Positions 34,719-45,200 are shown, counted from the first letter of the stretch. The stretch: 64,000 bases of DNA from Pseudopedobacter sp965218985 (GCA_965218985.1 CBDCMP010000007.1:124001-188000); one strand, 5' to 3'. Made by a program: numbers and translations. The notes: a model not told the origin generated them from the sequence alone.

Positions 34719-36785
34719 ATGTCAGATATATTCATTTCCCCATTATCAACATTAGTTTCTCCTGCTCAACTGCCAGAGGAGCTTAATTTTATATCATCTG
34801 GCGTTAGTAGCTTGCTAAACAATGTCTATTACAAAGATTTATTGATCCAGCGGTCTTTAAGCACTTCTTCTGTTTCTTACCAACTGGATATTGTCAGCTA
34901 TTCAGAAATACTAAAATTGGAAATTCCGGGTACTGGCTTGGTATTGTTGCTAAACCCTGATCTAGAAAACCCCAACACAGCGCAAAGTGTGATACCAGTT
35001 TCATTAACCTGGAGTTGGGGCATCCAGCGGTATATCAGAAACTTCAAAGTCAGCAGTTTTTCTTTTCAGCCACAGGCTTTCTATGAGCTTATATTTAAAA
35101 TAACAGCCATACAGGATGATGCCTTGTTAATATCTGCGGCCAAGCTATTTATTGAGGAGGCTAATCCGCTGGAAAAATTTGCGGTAAATGCCAATGCTAA
35201 ATACTCTGGATTAAACATCCCGTTGCCACTTAACAACGATGAGGAAATAGCGGCTGGTGAAATATTAATCGCTATAGATTCTTATCCGGATGCTACTCTT
35301 TATGAAATACTTTTCCAGGATTACATTGTGGCAGGTTCAATAAAAGAAAGCTTAGAGAATCTTAACCTTCTGTTTTTCCCTTTGATGGGTTATGATGCTA
35401 TCGGTAGCTTAAAAGATCTTTTTATTCCAAAATTGTCTGCGAGCCTACAATTATCTGCAGGGCTAGAGATACCTCGTTCTGTGCTCATTCCGGTTAAAGC
35501 CAATGGTGAATTAGAGTTAAATGAAGAGATAAAGACTGTCCTGCTTTTTGAAGCAGGAGAATTCGTATTCAACACCACCGGAGATTTTGGTTTTAAAAAG
35601 GCATTGGTACTTAGTTTCCCGGCATCACACCCTAAAGCACAGATAGGAAACACAGGGATACAAATAGGATTTACATATGCCAGGCTGGATCTCAGCAAAA
35701 ACAGCAATATACCGGAGGCAGATGCCGCCGGCTATGGCCCTGATTTTGTTGGGGCTTACATTCAGGAAGCATCCATAGAGTTTACCCGCTTTGGGCAGGA
35801 CGACACCACCAAAACCAGCATTGCCCTGATCGGCTCAGATATGTTGATAGGAACCGGAGGTTTCTCCGGCACCATAGGCCTCGCAGCCGAAGGCAGTCTG
35901 TACCGCAAGTTCGGCAACTTTGCGGTAGAACTCAATGCCTTTTCCCTAAGTTTCAGGCAGAACAGCATCACCGGCTCTTATATAGCAGGCAAGTTGACCA
36001 TCCCAAAATTCACGGCATCAGGTGGCGGCCTGGCAGAGATCGCCATAGAAGCATCGATGAGGGACAATGGCGATTTCACCATCAGGGCACTGCCGCAGGC
36101 GGAGCCTTACACCGTCACTTTCCCGGAGGTCTTTGAGTTGAAAGTGCGCAGTGCGGCAGCCGGCAGTGTAGACGGAAACTACTATGTTTCCATCTCCGGA
36201 CAGCTGAGCTTCATCGCAGACATCCCTTTCCTGGGGGACATCCTGCCCAAAAACATAGAGCTCACCAAACTGCTCATCTGGGATGACGGCAGGATCGGTT
36301 TCGAAGGCGGGTCCTTCAAAGTGCCCAAAACCTTCAGGCTGCACATCGGGCCGGTCAACATGGAAGTGGGCAACATCGCTTTCGGGGCCTATCAACGAAA
36401 AATCGGGGGCGTGGAACGGGAATACCGTTATTTTTCTTTCGATGGCATGGTGAACACCGGGCTGGCGGGCGTGAACACCACTGGTAATGGGATCAAATAT
36501 TATTTCACGGTTGATGATCTTGCACTGGACCATTTCATCAGCATCGATCGCCTGGAGATAGACCTGGCCATACCCGGCAACGACAGGGAAAAAGCCGCTT
36601 TTCTGCTCAACGGTTTCTTGAGTGTGAGCAACCCCACACAGGCAGGTTCGGTAGGGAATACGGAATATACAGGTTCCGTGGCCTTTTCGCTGCCCAAACT
36701 GAAAATAGCCGGAAGTGCGGGCATGCGGTTGAACCCGGGAGTCCCTGCATTTGTGGTGGATGTGGGGATGGCGAAGGCAGCCTGA
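34719..36785 (+). CDS. Truncated scaffold protein (N-terminal third of the 2127-aa type)
   Basis: The 688-residue protein has no signal peptide and aligns with residues 1 to ~730 of the protein at 42203-48586: EELNFISSGVSSLL against EKLDFISSGLNALL, LEIPGTGLVLLLNPDLE against LNIPGTGLVLTLNPDLE, LSAGLEIPRSVLIP, then near identity from FTASGGGLAE to FVVDVGM. It ends MAKAA and stop where the long protein continues MDLPNSVPMGG. The remaining 115 bases before the 149-bp repeat are GC-rich and unrelated. It is a displaced copy left upstream when a new cassette was inserted, much like orphan tips in Rhs loci. Whether it is still made is unknown. Confidence 0.75.
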   Translation: MSDIFISPLSTLVSPAQLPEELNFISSGVSSLLNNVYYKDLLIQRSLSTSSVSYQLDIVSYSEILKLEIPGTGLVLLLNPDLENPNTAQSVIPVSLTWSWGIQRYIRNFKVSSFSFQPQAFYELIFKITAIQDDALLISAAKLFIEEANPLEKFAVNANAKYSGLNIPLPLNNDEEIAAGEILIAIDSYPDATLYEILFQDYIVAGSIKESLENLNLLFFPLMGYDAIGSLKDLFIPKLSASLQLSAGLEIPRSVLIPVKANGELELNEEIKTVLLFEAGEFVFNTTGDFGFKKALVLSFPASHPKAQIGNTGIQIGFTYARLDLSKNSNIPEADAAGYGPDFVGAYIQEASIEFTRFGQDDTTKTSIALIGSDMLIGTGGFSGTIGLAAEGSLYRKFGNFAVELNAFSLSFRQNSITGSYIAGKLTIPKFTASGGGLAEIAIEASMRDNGDFTIRALPQAEPYTVTFPEVFELKVRSAAAGSVDGNYYVSISGQLSFIADIPFLGDILPKNIELTKLLIWDDGRIGFEGGSFKVPKTFRLHIGPVNMEVGNIAFGAYQRKIGGVEREYRYFSFDGMVNTGLAGVNTTGNGIKYYFTVDDLALDHFISIDRLEIDLAIPGNDREKAAFLLNGFLSVSNPTQAGSVGNTEYTGSVAFSLPKLKIAGSAGMRLNPGVPAFVVDVGMAKAA
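36005..36771 (+). repeat. 767-bp scaffold repeat, copy A (in truncated scaffold gene)
   Basis: This block matches 43624-44390 at a constant offset of 7619 bases with no gaps and few substitutions, far closer than the flanking parts of the two genes. It is GC-richer than its surroundings. The sharp end at 36771 coincides with the end of homology to the long gene. It is a ready substrate for homologous recombination. Confidence 0.85.
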
Positions 36786-36888
36786 CCCATTGGGCAACGG
36801 CCCGGGGCGTTTCGGCACGCTTTCCGCTGTGCCTCCACGCCACGGGAAGAGCACAAAGCCTGCCCGGGAAGCGTTTACCAAACAGACC

Positions 36889-37037
36889 GTGCCAATTCCG
36901 TAGGCCAGCCACACCACCAAAAGAAACAGACAGGCCCCCTGTCCGGGTCACTTAAAAATACCACTTTAGTGGTATTGACAATGCCTCATCAATGAGCTAA
37001 TTTGATCCCATATTTCAAGGTTAAATTTTTTTGTCTG
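36889..37037 (+). repeat. 149-bp cassette-boundary repeat, copy B
   Basis: Near-identical to 30588-30736, with the same palindrome AATACCACTTTAGTGGTATT and ending at the ATG of toxin copy 2. Copy A to copy B distance is 6301 bases, the length of cassette 1. The 117 bases before it (36772-36888) are GC-rich and hold no gene. Confidence 0.85.
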
Positions 37038-39800
37038 ATGCATTTCTTTATTGACCATACTAAATTACCAGTACAAAGCTCATCGGATAAGTATGGGCCG
37101 GTAGATGGTTTCTTGACGACCAAATATAACGTAACTTCTAAATTTCAGTTAACAGAAATTGCTAAAGCATTTTCATGTCAGGATGGACAAATAATTGTGC
37201 AACAATCAGAGACTGATGAATCATTGGTTAATGTAATTTTAAAACCTTCAAATGATTTAAGCATTAGCTTTCAAAAAGTTTCATATTACGTATATAGGGG
37301 ATTGCTTAAAAACACCTTTTTTGATGAATCATTAGTTGTGATTAACAATTCAAATAATACGGAAATTGCTGATAGAATTAAAAATTCAAGACCAACAGTA
37401 GATTCTTATGCAGCAAAAATTTTCGGATTCGACAATAATACTTTATCAGGAACTGATCATGTAGAAAGTATATTTAATAATGCTGCTCCGCAAAATATAA
37501 AGCCAATCGAGGTAAAAGAAGGTGAATGGTTTGGGAATTTTAGAATTGGTGAGATAGGCTTTGAAATTATTCTGGAACCGGATAAAATAGATGTATCACT
37601 AAATTTTGTTAGAAAAGCATCCACAGTAATTAATTCCTCTGGGTTAACAAATTTCGATTTAAGAGCAAAACAGGAAGAAATTTTAGCATTTATAGACCCA
37701 GTTGCTTTTTTTGGTTTACATTATTCATCAGAAGTTAAAGTCTCAACTTATTCTGGGAACACTAAAACAACCTCCAAATTAAAACTGGCAAATCTAAATA
37801 CCATTATCAGTAAATTTTTCACAAAGAATAGAGTTTATCTTGACATCAGAAGTGAAAAAGGGTATTCATATAATTTTTATCAAAATTATGGAGATTCATC
37901 TAACAATAACATAAAACTGCCAACAGCTCAAAATTATGGGACTAATGCTAATGGTTGGCCAATCGTATTTATCGAACAAACAGTTGCAGCTACTATTTTA
38001 GTTAATTTAAGGATAGATGATAACCTAGAACCAATTTTGTTCATTCAAAATAAAGCACAGAAATCAACCAATTCAAAATCGAATTTTGCTGTTATAGAAA
38101 AGGAAAAAGTGAATGATGCTTTTACTGGTTGGAGTAAACAAATAAAATTTAAAACGCCAAACACAAATTTTTTCGCATCTTGTATCAAACTCTATTATTT
38201 TAGAAATAAACCAATTGTTGATACACCACCAATCAATGACCCAAAACCAACACTTCAAAATATAAAATATTATGACAGTGCCTTTTGTCCAATCGATTTA
38301 CCAAATTTAGCAGGCTCAAATCCAATAAATAATTGGATAATAAACCCTAACAGGAGCTTTATACGAGAAAAACTACAAACAAATGGCACAGGTAATTTTA
38401 ATTACACTGCTTATAATGGCGCATATTGGGATGATGATAGAGTATTATTCTATTCTAAGCTTGGAGAGCAGTTAACCAGTTCGGAAAAGGTATTTTTGCC
38501 CACTTACAAACGGAAATTAAAAGTTGGAAAAACTGTCATAGGTTTTAAGGATAAACTAGATGTGATATGCAGATTATACAAAAAATCCTTGGGATCAAAC
38601 CAATTTGAAGAAATAAAAATATTAGGAATCAATTATTATTCTGTTGGTAATATAGTTGATAAAGAAATCTCTTTGTTACTGGGCCTCACGAGAGAAGAGT
38701 TGGCAGCTGTTCAAAATACTGCCGGATTAAGCAATCTACATCATAAATATATTCATCTTGAGCAAACAAGTGGAAATCCTTTAAAACATGAAGGTTCCAC
38801 CACTGGCAATAAATTTTTTGAATATAGAATTAGGCTACAAGGACTAAATTCCTCAGGAAACAGAACATTTGTTACTCCTACAAAGCCGCAAAGCCAGGCA
38901 GGTACTCCAATTTTAGTCTATAGCCGGGATAATCTTTTTTTTCATTCTAAAGATTTTTCAGTTGGAGAAATTGTTACAGCTGGAGCCAACCAAATAGAAT
39001 TTCATATTTACTCAGATGGAATTATAAAAATAAGTGACAATATTGATTTTAGCTTATTTTATGGATATAAACGAATATTCTATAAATACAAGAATATCGT
39101 CAGCGAAAATTTTATCGATATATGCAATTTGGAAATTGTTAAAGCCAATGAAATGGAGCGTCTGAAAAATAACAATGATGGCAAGATTGGTGTAGTCCCC
39201 GTTAATTATAGACAATTTAAAACCTACACAAGTGGATCTGCAACCGCTTCCTATATAGACGATCTTACTGGAAATATTGTAACAACAGGAAACTCATATG
39301 GTATCCGACAATATTTAAATCAGAATAAAATAAAATTTATGGTATTTTTTGAGCGAGACCTGATTATCAATAACAATTTAGGTATTAGATTTCTGTATTC
39401 AAATACACAAAGAAGGTATGCAAATCCTGGACTTGCTGCATCTTTATTAGGTGCTTTGATAGATATTGATGATGAAATTACAAGTACAGGATTTTCTTTT
39501 GCCGATGGTACCTGCTATCCTAGTGCTGAACATGTAAATGGAGAGGCTTTAGATACAATATATTTAGGTACAACAGCTAATGATGTAAATTTTACAGTAG
39601 CATTAAATAAGTTTGGGTTTAATCTTTTCAGAATTGGTCTTCATAAGATTTCATTGAAAAATGCTCTTAATCTTATTCCTGCCTTAAATGATAAAATACT
39701 ATCCGACACCAAAAATATTAAGGATAGAGATGTATCTCTTCATGATAGCCATTTTCATTCAACAAATGTTAAACTAAATGATGAAGAAAAGAACTTATGA
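37038..39800 (+). CDS. Intact polymorphic toxin with LAS-metallopeptidase-like C-terminus
   Basis: The 920-residue protein starts MHFFIDHTKLPVQSSSDKYG and lacks a signal peptide. Residues 1 to about 650 form the conserved part shared with copy 1 and the remnant. The tail is different from copy 1 and carries EHVNGEALD (HxxGxAxD, His832) and LHDSHFHSTN (HxxHxH, residues 902-907), the paired zinc motifs of LAS enzymes such as D,D-carboxypeptidases and MepA-type murein endopeptidases. I infer a peptidoglycan-cutting effector. The next gene overlaps it by 4 bases and encodes a lipoprotein, as expected for immunity against a periplasmic toxin. A frame extending to a TTG at 37002 runs into the repeat. 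Confidence 0.72.
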   Translation: MHFFIDHTKLPVQSSSDKYGPVDGFLTTKYNVTSKFQLTEIAKAFSCQDGQIIVQQSETDESLVNVILKPSNDLSISFQKVSYYVYRGLLKNTFFDESLVVINNSNNTEIADRIKNSRPTVDSYAAKIFGFDNNTLSGTDHVESIFNNAAPQNIKPIEVKEGEWFGNFRIGEIGFEIILEPDKIDVSLNFVRKASTVINSSGLTNFDLRAKQEEILAFIDPVAFFGLHYSSEVKVSTYSGNTKTTSKLKLANLNTIISKFFTKNRVYLDIRSEKGYSYNFYQNYGDSSNNNIKLPTAQNYGTNANGWPIVFIEQTVAATILVNLRIDDNLEPILFIQNKAQKSTNSKSNFAVIEKEKVNDAFTGWSKQIKFKTPNTNFFASCIKLYYFRNKPIVDTPPINDPKPTLQNIKYYDSAFCPIDLPNLAGSNPINNWIINPNRSFIREKLQTNGTGNFNYTAYNGAYWDDDRVLFYSKLGEQLTSSEKVFLPTYKRKLKVGKTVIGFKDKLDVICRLYKKSLGSNQFEEIKILGINYYSVGNIVDKEISLLLGLTREELAAVQNTAGLSNLHHKYIHLEQTSGNPLKHEGSTTGNKFFEYRIRLQGLNSSGNRTFVTPTKPQSQAGTPILVYSRDNLFFHSKDFSVGEIVTAGANQIEFHIYSDGIIKISDNIDFSLFYGYKRIFYKYKNIVSENFIDICNLEIVKANEMERLKNNNDGKIGVVPVNYRQFKTYTSGSATASYIDDLTGNIVTTGNSYGIRQYLNQNKIKFMVFFERDLIINNNLGIRFLYSNTQRRYANPGLAASLLGALIDIDDEITSTGFSFADGTCYPSAEHVNGEALDTIYLGTTANDVNFTVALNKFGFNLFRIGLHKISLKNALNLIPALNDKILSDTKNIKDRDVSLHDSHFHSTNVKLNDEEKNL

Positions 39801-40612
39801 AAAATCCTGTTATAATACTGATTATTACTGTTCAATTGTTTTCTTGTCAACAAAGTAGTAAAAATCAATATAAATCTTCTGACAATCACTCAAAAAAAGA
39901 TTTTTCAAAACCAAGTGCTTTAAAACCTGAAAGAAATGTAAATAAGAAGAAAACCAATTATTCTGATGGCACCCCAAAAATAACACAATTACCTTTTGGT
40001 AATAAAATTAGTTTAAATAAATTACAAGGAAGGTCTTTTTATTATAATTTAATTTACAAAAATTTTGAACAATTAATAAATGACGGACGATTTACATCTG
40101 AAACATTAAAAAATATTGAGGTTTATAAATTACCTCCTATAAAAGATATTAGATATATAGAAATAGATAGAAATGATTCATGCAACTGTGAGAATGGTAA
40201 ATCCTTTGCGAGCATTTTGAAATTAACAAAATATAGGTATAGACTTCCAGATATATCTGTGTATCAGTGTTTTTACATGTGTAATTATGACCCACTCTCG
40301 CAAGATTTCTCGTCAGAGATAAGAGAATATTGTCAACGTTTCCTTTACATGTCTTACGGATACCTTATTTTATACAATCCTAATAGTCAAAATGCTTATG
40401 TTATAACTATCTTTTACGATACTTATAGCGACGCCCTCAGTTTCCGCTATTTTTATATTGATAAAAATTATAAAATTCAGTTGGTTGATTATGGTATAGA
40501 TGGTGACGAGATGCCTAATAGCGAGGTAATAGCAAGAATACATACAGTATCTATATCCCATAAAGGGGAAATTAAAGTTGAGTATGGTGGCAAAATTAAT
40601 TTAAAATTATAA
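39797..40612 (+). CDS. Candidate immunity lipoprotein 2a
   Basis: The 271-residue lipoprotein (MKNPVIILIITVQLFSCQQS, lipobox LFSC) has a lysine/serine-rich linker, then a globular part with ITQLPFGNKIS, YLILYNPNSQNAYVITIFYD, FRYFYIDKNYKI and SISHKGEIKVEYGG. These blocks recur in the next two genes, so the three are paralogues. It overlaps the toxin stop by 4 bases (ATGA), the tightest linkage in the cassette. Not a known domain to me. I infer that it sits in the periplasm and blocks the peptidase-like toxin tail. Confidence 0.65.
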   Translation: MKNPVIILIITVQLFSCQQSSKNQYKSSDNHSKKDFSKPSALKPERNVNKKKTNYSDGTPKITQLPFGNKISLNKLQGRSFYYNLIYKNFEQLINDGRFTSETLKNIEVYKLPPIKDIRYIEIDRNDSCNCENGKSFASILKLTKYRYRLPDISVYQCFYMCNYDPLSQDFSSEIREYCQRFLYMSYGYLILYNPNSQNAYVITIFYDTYSDALSFRYFYIDKNYKIQLVDYGIDGDEMPNSEVIARIHTVSISHKGEIKVEYGGKINLKL

Positions 40613-40664
40613 TGTCAGAAAAAACACTCTTATGTTTTATTCAATTACACAGATGATACAATTC

Positions 40665-41423
40665 ATGACTAAAATAGGTACACCTATAATGTTATTCAGT
40701 ATATTTTTGCAGTTGCCCTGCGGGCAAACAGTGCAAAATAATGATAATTACAAGGATTCAATTGTTAAGGATAGAGTTACTGCCAAGAAAAGAGACTCTG
40801 TAAAACAGGTTTTACCTAAAATTATTTTTGGACCAGATACTATTACTCCTTTACCTTTTGGCTCGGAAGTTCTACAGCATTATAAATTTAAAGAATCTTC
40901 TAAAGTACCGGAGGTCAACCCATCGATTAAAAGCCCAAAGCCTACTCCAGATGATGAAAAATATGAAGAACTATTTAAGGAATTTCAGAGTCTTCATAAC
41001 CACTCTCCGATACTCATGCCAAAAATTGAAAAATTCACTCGCATCAATATTGGTGAAACAAGTCCATGTTCTGATTCAATCAAATACCAAAGTGAGATTA
41101 AATATCATCTTCCAAATTTTGGCCCCTATCAAGTTTATTATCAATATCATCGAATCATACAAGAAGATTACATAAATAATTGTTCAGAATATGGAGATTT
41201 AATTTTATATAATCCTCGAAACAAAGAAGCCAAAGTGTTAAATGTATTTAAAATATATCTTGAGGAATTTCTTGAGGAATACTTGTTTTTTTATATAGAT
41301 AAATCAAAAGTGATCAATATCTATATTAATTATGTAGATGAAAACGATCTAACCATGAAAAAAGCTTTTGAAATTCGTATTAGTGATAACGGTGAAATTA
41401 AGATTGATAAAATTCATGACTAA
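40665..41423 (+). CDS. Candidate immunity lipoprotein 2b (tandem paralogue)
   Basis: From ATG 40665 the 252-residue product begins MTKIGTPIMLFSIFLQLPCG with a lipobox ending at Cys19. It shares ITPLPFG, YGDLILYNPRNKEAKVLNVF, FFYIDKSKVINIYI and IRISDNGEIKI with its neighbours. It is a near duplicate of the next gene; about 90 bases after the lipobox are almost identical in both (QTVQNNDN, KDSIVKDRVTAKKRDSVKQ). An upstream start at 40632 would spoil the signal peptide. Confidence 0.65.
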   Translation: MTKIGTPIMLFSIFLQLPCGQTVQNNDNYKDSIVKDRVTAKKRDSVKQVLPKIIFGPDTITPLPFGSEVLQHYKFKESSKVPEVNPSIKSPKPTPDDEKYEELFKEFQSLHNHSPILMPKIEKFTRINIGETSPCSDSIKYQSEIKYHLPNFGPYQVYYQYHRIIQEDYINNCSEYGDLILYNPRNKEAKVLNVFKIYLEEFLEEYLFFYIDKSKVINIYINYVDENDLTMKKAFEIRISDNGEIKIDKIHD

Positions 41424-42165
41424 AATAGTTGCAACTATAATGTTATTCAACATATTTCTGCTGTCTTCCTGCGGGCAAACAGTGCAAAATAATGATAATC
41501 ATAAGGATTCAATTGTTAAGGATAGAGTTACTGCCAAGAAAAGAGACTCTGTAAAACAGGCTTCAACAAACATTTTCTACGGACCTGATACGATTACAAA
41601 ACTACCTTTTGGTTCAAGAATTTTAAAAATTTATAAATTTAAAGAATATTCTAAAGTGCCAGAAATCGACCCGTCGATTGAAAGCACCGAGCTCACTCCT
41701 GATCAAAAAAAATACGAAGAATTATTTAAGGAATTTCAAAGTCTTCATAACCATTTTCCGATTGTCATGCCGAAAATTGAAAAATTCACTCGGATCAATA
41801 TTGGTGATTCAAATTCATGTACTGATTCAACCAAATACCAAAGTGAGATTAAATATCATCTTCCTAACTTTGGTCCTTATCAGGCTTATTATCAATATCA
41901 TCGATTCGAAAATGACTACGTAAACTGTACCGAATACGGAGATTTAGTCTTATATAATCCTCAAAGCAAAGAAGCCAAGATGTTGAATATATATAAAATT
42001 TATGGGGGAGAATTTCAGGAGGAATGCTGGTTTTTTTATATAGACGCCGCAAAAGTGATAAACATCTATATTTATTATGTGGATGAAAATGATCTAACCA
42101 TGAAAAAAGCTTTTGACATTCGTATTAGTGATAACGGTGAAATTAAGATTGATAAAGTTAATTAA
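41416..42165 (+). CDS. Candidate immunity lipoprotein 2c (tandem paralogue)
   Basis: ATG 41416 overlaps the previous stop by 8 bases and starts MTKIVATIMLFNIFLLSSCG, a lipoprotein signal with lipobox LSSC. The 249-residue protein parallels 2b throughout (GDLVLYNPQSKEAKMLNIYK, FFYIDAAKVINIYIYYVDEN). The copies diverge most in the central region (ETSPCSDS against DSNSCTDS and the flanking helix), as expected of immunity proteins adapting to different toxins. The scaffold gene follows after 37 bases. Confidence 0.65.
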   Translation: MTKIVATIMLFNIFLLSSCGQTVQNNDNHKDSIVKDRVTAKKRDSVKQASTNIFYGPDTITKLPFGSRILKIYKFKEYSKVPEIDPSIESTELTPDQKKYEELFKEFQSLHNHFPIVMPKIEKFTRINIGDSNSCTDSTKYQSEIKYHLPNFGPYQAYYQYHRFENDYVNCTEYGDLVLYNPQSKEAKMLNIYKIYGGEFQEECWFFYIDAAKVINIYIYYVDENDLTMKKAFDIRISDNGEIKIDKVN

Positions 42166-42202
42166 ATCAGAAACCAATTAAGAGATAATATAAAGGAAAG
42201 TT

Positions 42203-45200
42203 ATGACTGATGTATTCTATGGGAAATTATCCTCTGTTATCTCTACGGAGAAGATACCTGAAAAATTGGATTTTATTTCTTCAGGTTTAAACGCTTTATT
42301 GGATAAATTATATTTCAGAGAACTAAGTGTCAATAGTTTCGACTCAGGTTCAACCTCAATCATCGAGCTAGACCTTATTAGTTTCTCCGAGCTTTTACAC
42401 TTAAATATACCCGGCACTGGTTTAGTCTTAACCTTGAATCCAGACCTTGAACCTGTGGCTGAAGATGCGGAAACAGGATATAGCGTTTTGCCAATCACCA
42501 TATTATGGCAATGGGATTTATTAAACTTTATATCAAATTTCAAACTTAGTAGTTTCTCCTTTACTCCAAAGGCATTTTATGATGTTATTTTAGAACTGAC
42601 ACAATTGTCAGATACACAAATTTTAAATCAATTATTTAATAGTTTTATTTCTGAGGATGGAGACATAGGTGAAGATATATTACCAAATAACGGTTCAGTA
42701 TTAACACCAGATCCTGAACCTGACCAGACATATCAGGAATATGATCCGTCCTCATTGGCTGATTATACACCTTCAATAGATGTAGTGTCTTTAGACTTCT
42801 TTGTAACCAAGCTTAAAGAAGTACATTCAACATTATCAATTACTCAACCTCTTAATTCAGATCCATCAGTTGCACTGGAGGATGTTTTATCAGGAATTGA
42901 AGTTGCAGGATTAAATATTTATCAGGTTATTTTTGAGATATTTATTTTAGATTCAACAAATTTAGATAATACTTTTCAAAATCTTAAAAATGTATTCTCA
43001 AATAATTTCAAAAAGGATTTAGTTGAAGAAATCAAAGATTTACTCATCCCTCAAATTTCAGCAACGGCCCAATTATCTGCCGGTTTAGAAATACCAAGAA
43101 GTGCCTTAATCCCTCTAAATTCAAATAATGAAATCATCCCAGGAGATATTAAAACCAGGTTGATCTTTGATGCAGGGGAGTTCTATTTCGATTCCAGGGC
43201 AGGTTTCGGTTTTCAGGAAACCTTGGCCATCAGCTTCCATCCAGACACTCCCAAAGCCCAGATTGCAAATACAGGCCTCATCATCGGCTTCACCTATGCG
43301 AAACTGGATGCAAGCACCACTTCAAACATCCCCGAGGCAGATGCTGCAGGTTATCCTGTGGATTTTGTAGGCTTGTATGTGCAGCATGCAACCATAGAAT
43401 TTGGAAAATTCGGACAGCCAAATCCTATAAACACCAGTGCTGCAATTTTTGCAGATGATTTATTAATTGGCACAGGAGGTGTTTCTGGCACTATAGGTTT
43501 GGAAGCTAATGGCAAACTATACCGCAAATTCGGAAATTTCGCTGTCGAATTGGATGAATTTTCCGTCACCTTCCGGCAAAATGCCATCATCAACTCCTTT
43601 ATCACAGGGAAAATCACCATCCCCAAATTCACGGCATCAGGTGGCGGCCTGGCAGAGATGGCCATAGAAGCAGCGATGAGGGACAATGGCGATTTCACCA
43701 TCAGGGCACTGCCGCAGGCGGGGCCTTACACCGTCACTTTCCCGGAGGTCTTTGAGTTGAAAGTGCGCAGTGCGACAGCAGGCAGTGTAGACGGCAGGTA
43801 TTACGTGTCCATCTCCGGACAGCTGAGCTTCATCGCAGACATCCCTTTTTTGGGAGATATCTTACCGAAAGACATAGAGCTCACCAAACTGCTCATCTGG
43901 GATGACGGCAGGATCGGTTTCGAAGGCGGGTCCTTCAAAGTGCCCAAAACCTTCAGGCTGCACATCGGGCCGGTCAACATGGAAGTGGGCAACATCGCTT
44001 TCGGGGCCTACCAAAGAAAACTGGGGGGCGTGGAACGGGAATACCGTTATTTTTCTTTCGATGGCATGGTGAACACCGGGCTGGCGGGCGTGAACACCAC
44101 TGGTAATGGGATCAAATATTATTTCACTGTTGATGATCTTGAACTGGACCATTTCATCAGCATCGACCGGCTGGAGATAGACCTGGCGATACCCGGCAAC
44201 GACAGGGAAAAAGCCGCTTTCCTGCTCAACGGTTTCCTGAGTGTGAGCAACCCCACACAGGCAGGTTCGGTAGGGAATACGGAATATACAGGTTCCGTGG
44301 CCTTTTCGCTGCCCAAGCTGAAAATAGCCGGAAGTGCGGGCATGCGGTTGAACCCGGGGGTCCCTGCCTTTGTGGTGGATGTGGGGATGGATTTGCCTAA
44401 TTCCGTGCCTATGGGCGGTACAGGGCTGGGTATCTATGGTATCCGCGGGCTGATAGGCCAGCATTACATGCCTTCCAAGGAAAAGGTGGGCGCCGATACC
44501 TGGTTTGAATATTACAAAGCACCTCCTGAAGGCATCAGCATAGAAAAATTTGCCAACGAACCGGGTTTTTCTGTTGGGGCAGGTATGTCTCTGGGCACCT
44601 CATTTGATTCCGGCTTTGTCCTCTCCACTAAACTTTTTGTGATGCTGGGCCTTCCTGATGTATTTATTATCGAAGGGCAGGCAGGTATGCTGCGCCACCG
44701 TATAGCACTAGATGATGATATAGACCCGCCATTTAGCGCTGTTATAGTTTTTGGAGACCAGAGCGTTACAGGCAATTTGAGCGTAAATTATAACCTGCCG
44801 GATAATGGCTGGATATTTAAGTTGCAGGGTGCGCTGGATATGGCATTTTTCTTTAACAATGCATCCGGGTGGTATTTGAACATCGGTAAAGACCAGCCGG
44901 AAACCGAGCGTGTACGGGCAGAAATATTGACCCTCTTCAAAGGCCATGCCTACCTGATGATATCCTCACGTGGAGTAAAAGCAGGCGCAGGCATCCGGTT
45001 TGATTTTAATAAGAGCTTTGGCCCTGTTGCCGTAGGATTGGGTGCTTTCCTTAACCTGGGTGGTTTTGTAAGTTTTAAGCCGGTACAGATTGGTGCTTAT
45101 ATCCAAGTGGGCGGCTATGCTTACTTAAAGGTTTGGAAATTCAAGATAGGCCTTTCTATCGCCATCAGCCTGGCGGTGGAGGCACCGCGTCCGTTCAATA

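Noticed and set aside
36018..36920. Long minus-strand open frame (300 codons), with a sister frame at 43862-44464
   Set aside because: Both lie antisense to the GC-rich 767-bp scaffold repeat, so their presence in two places reflects duplication of the sense gene; composition is shadow-like (many His/Pro/Arg) and no domain is visible.
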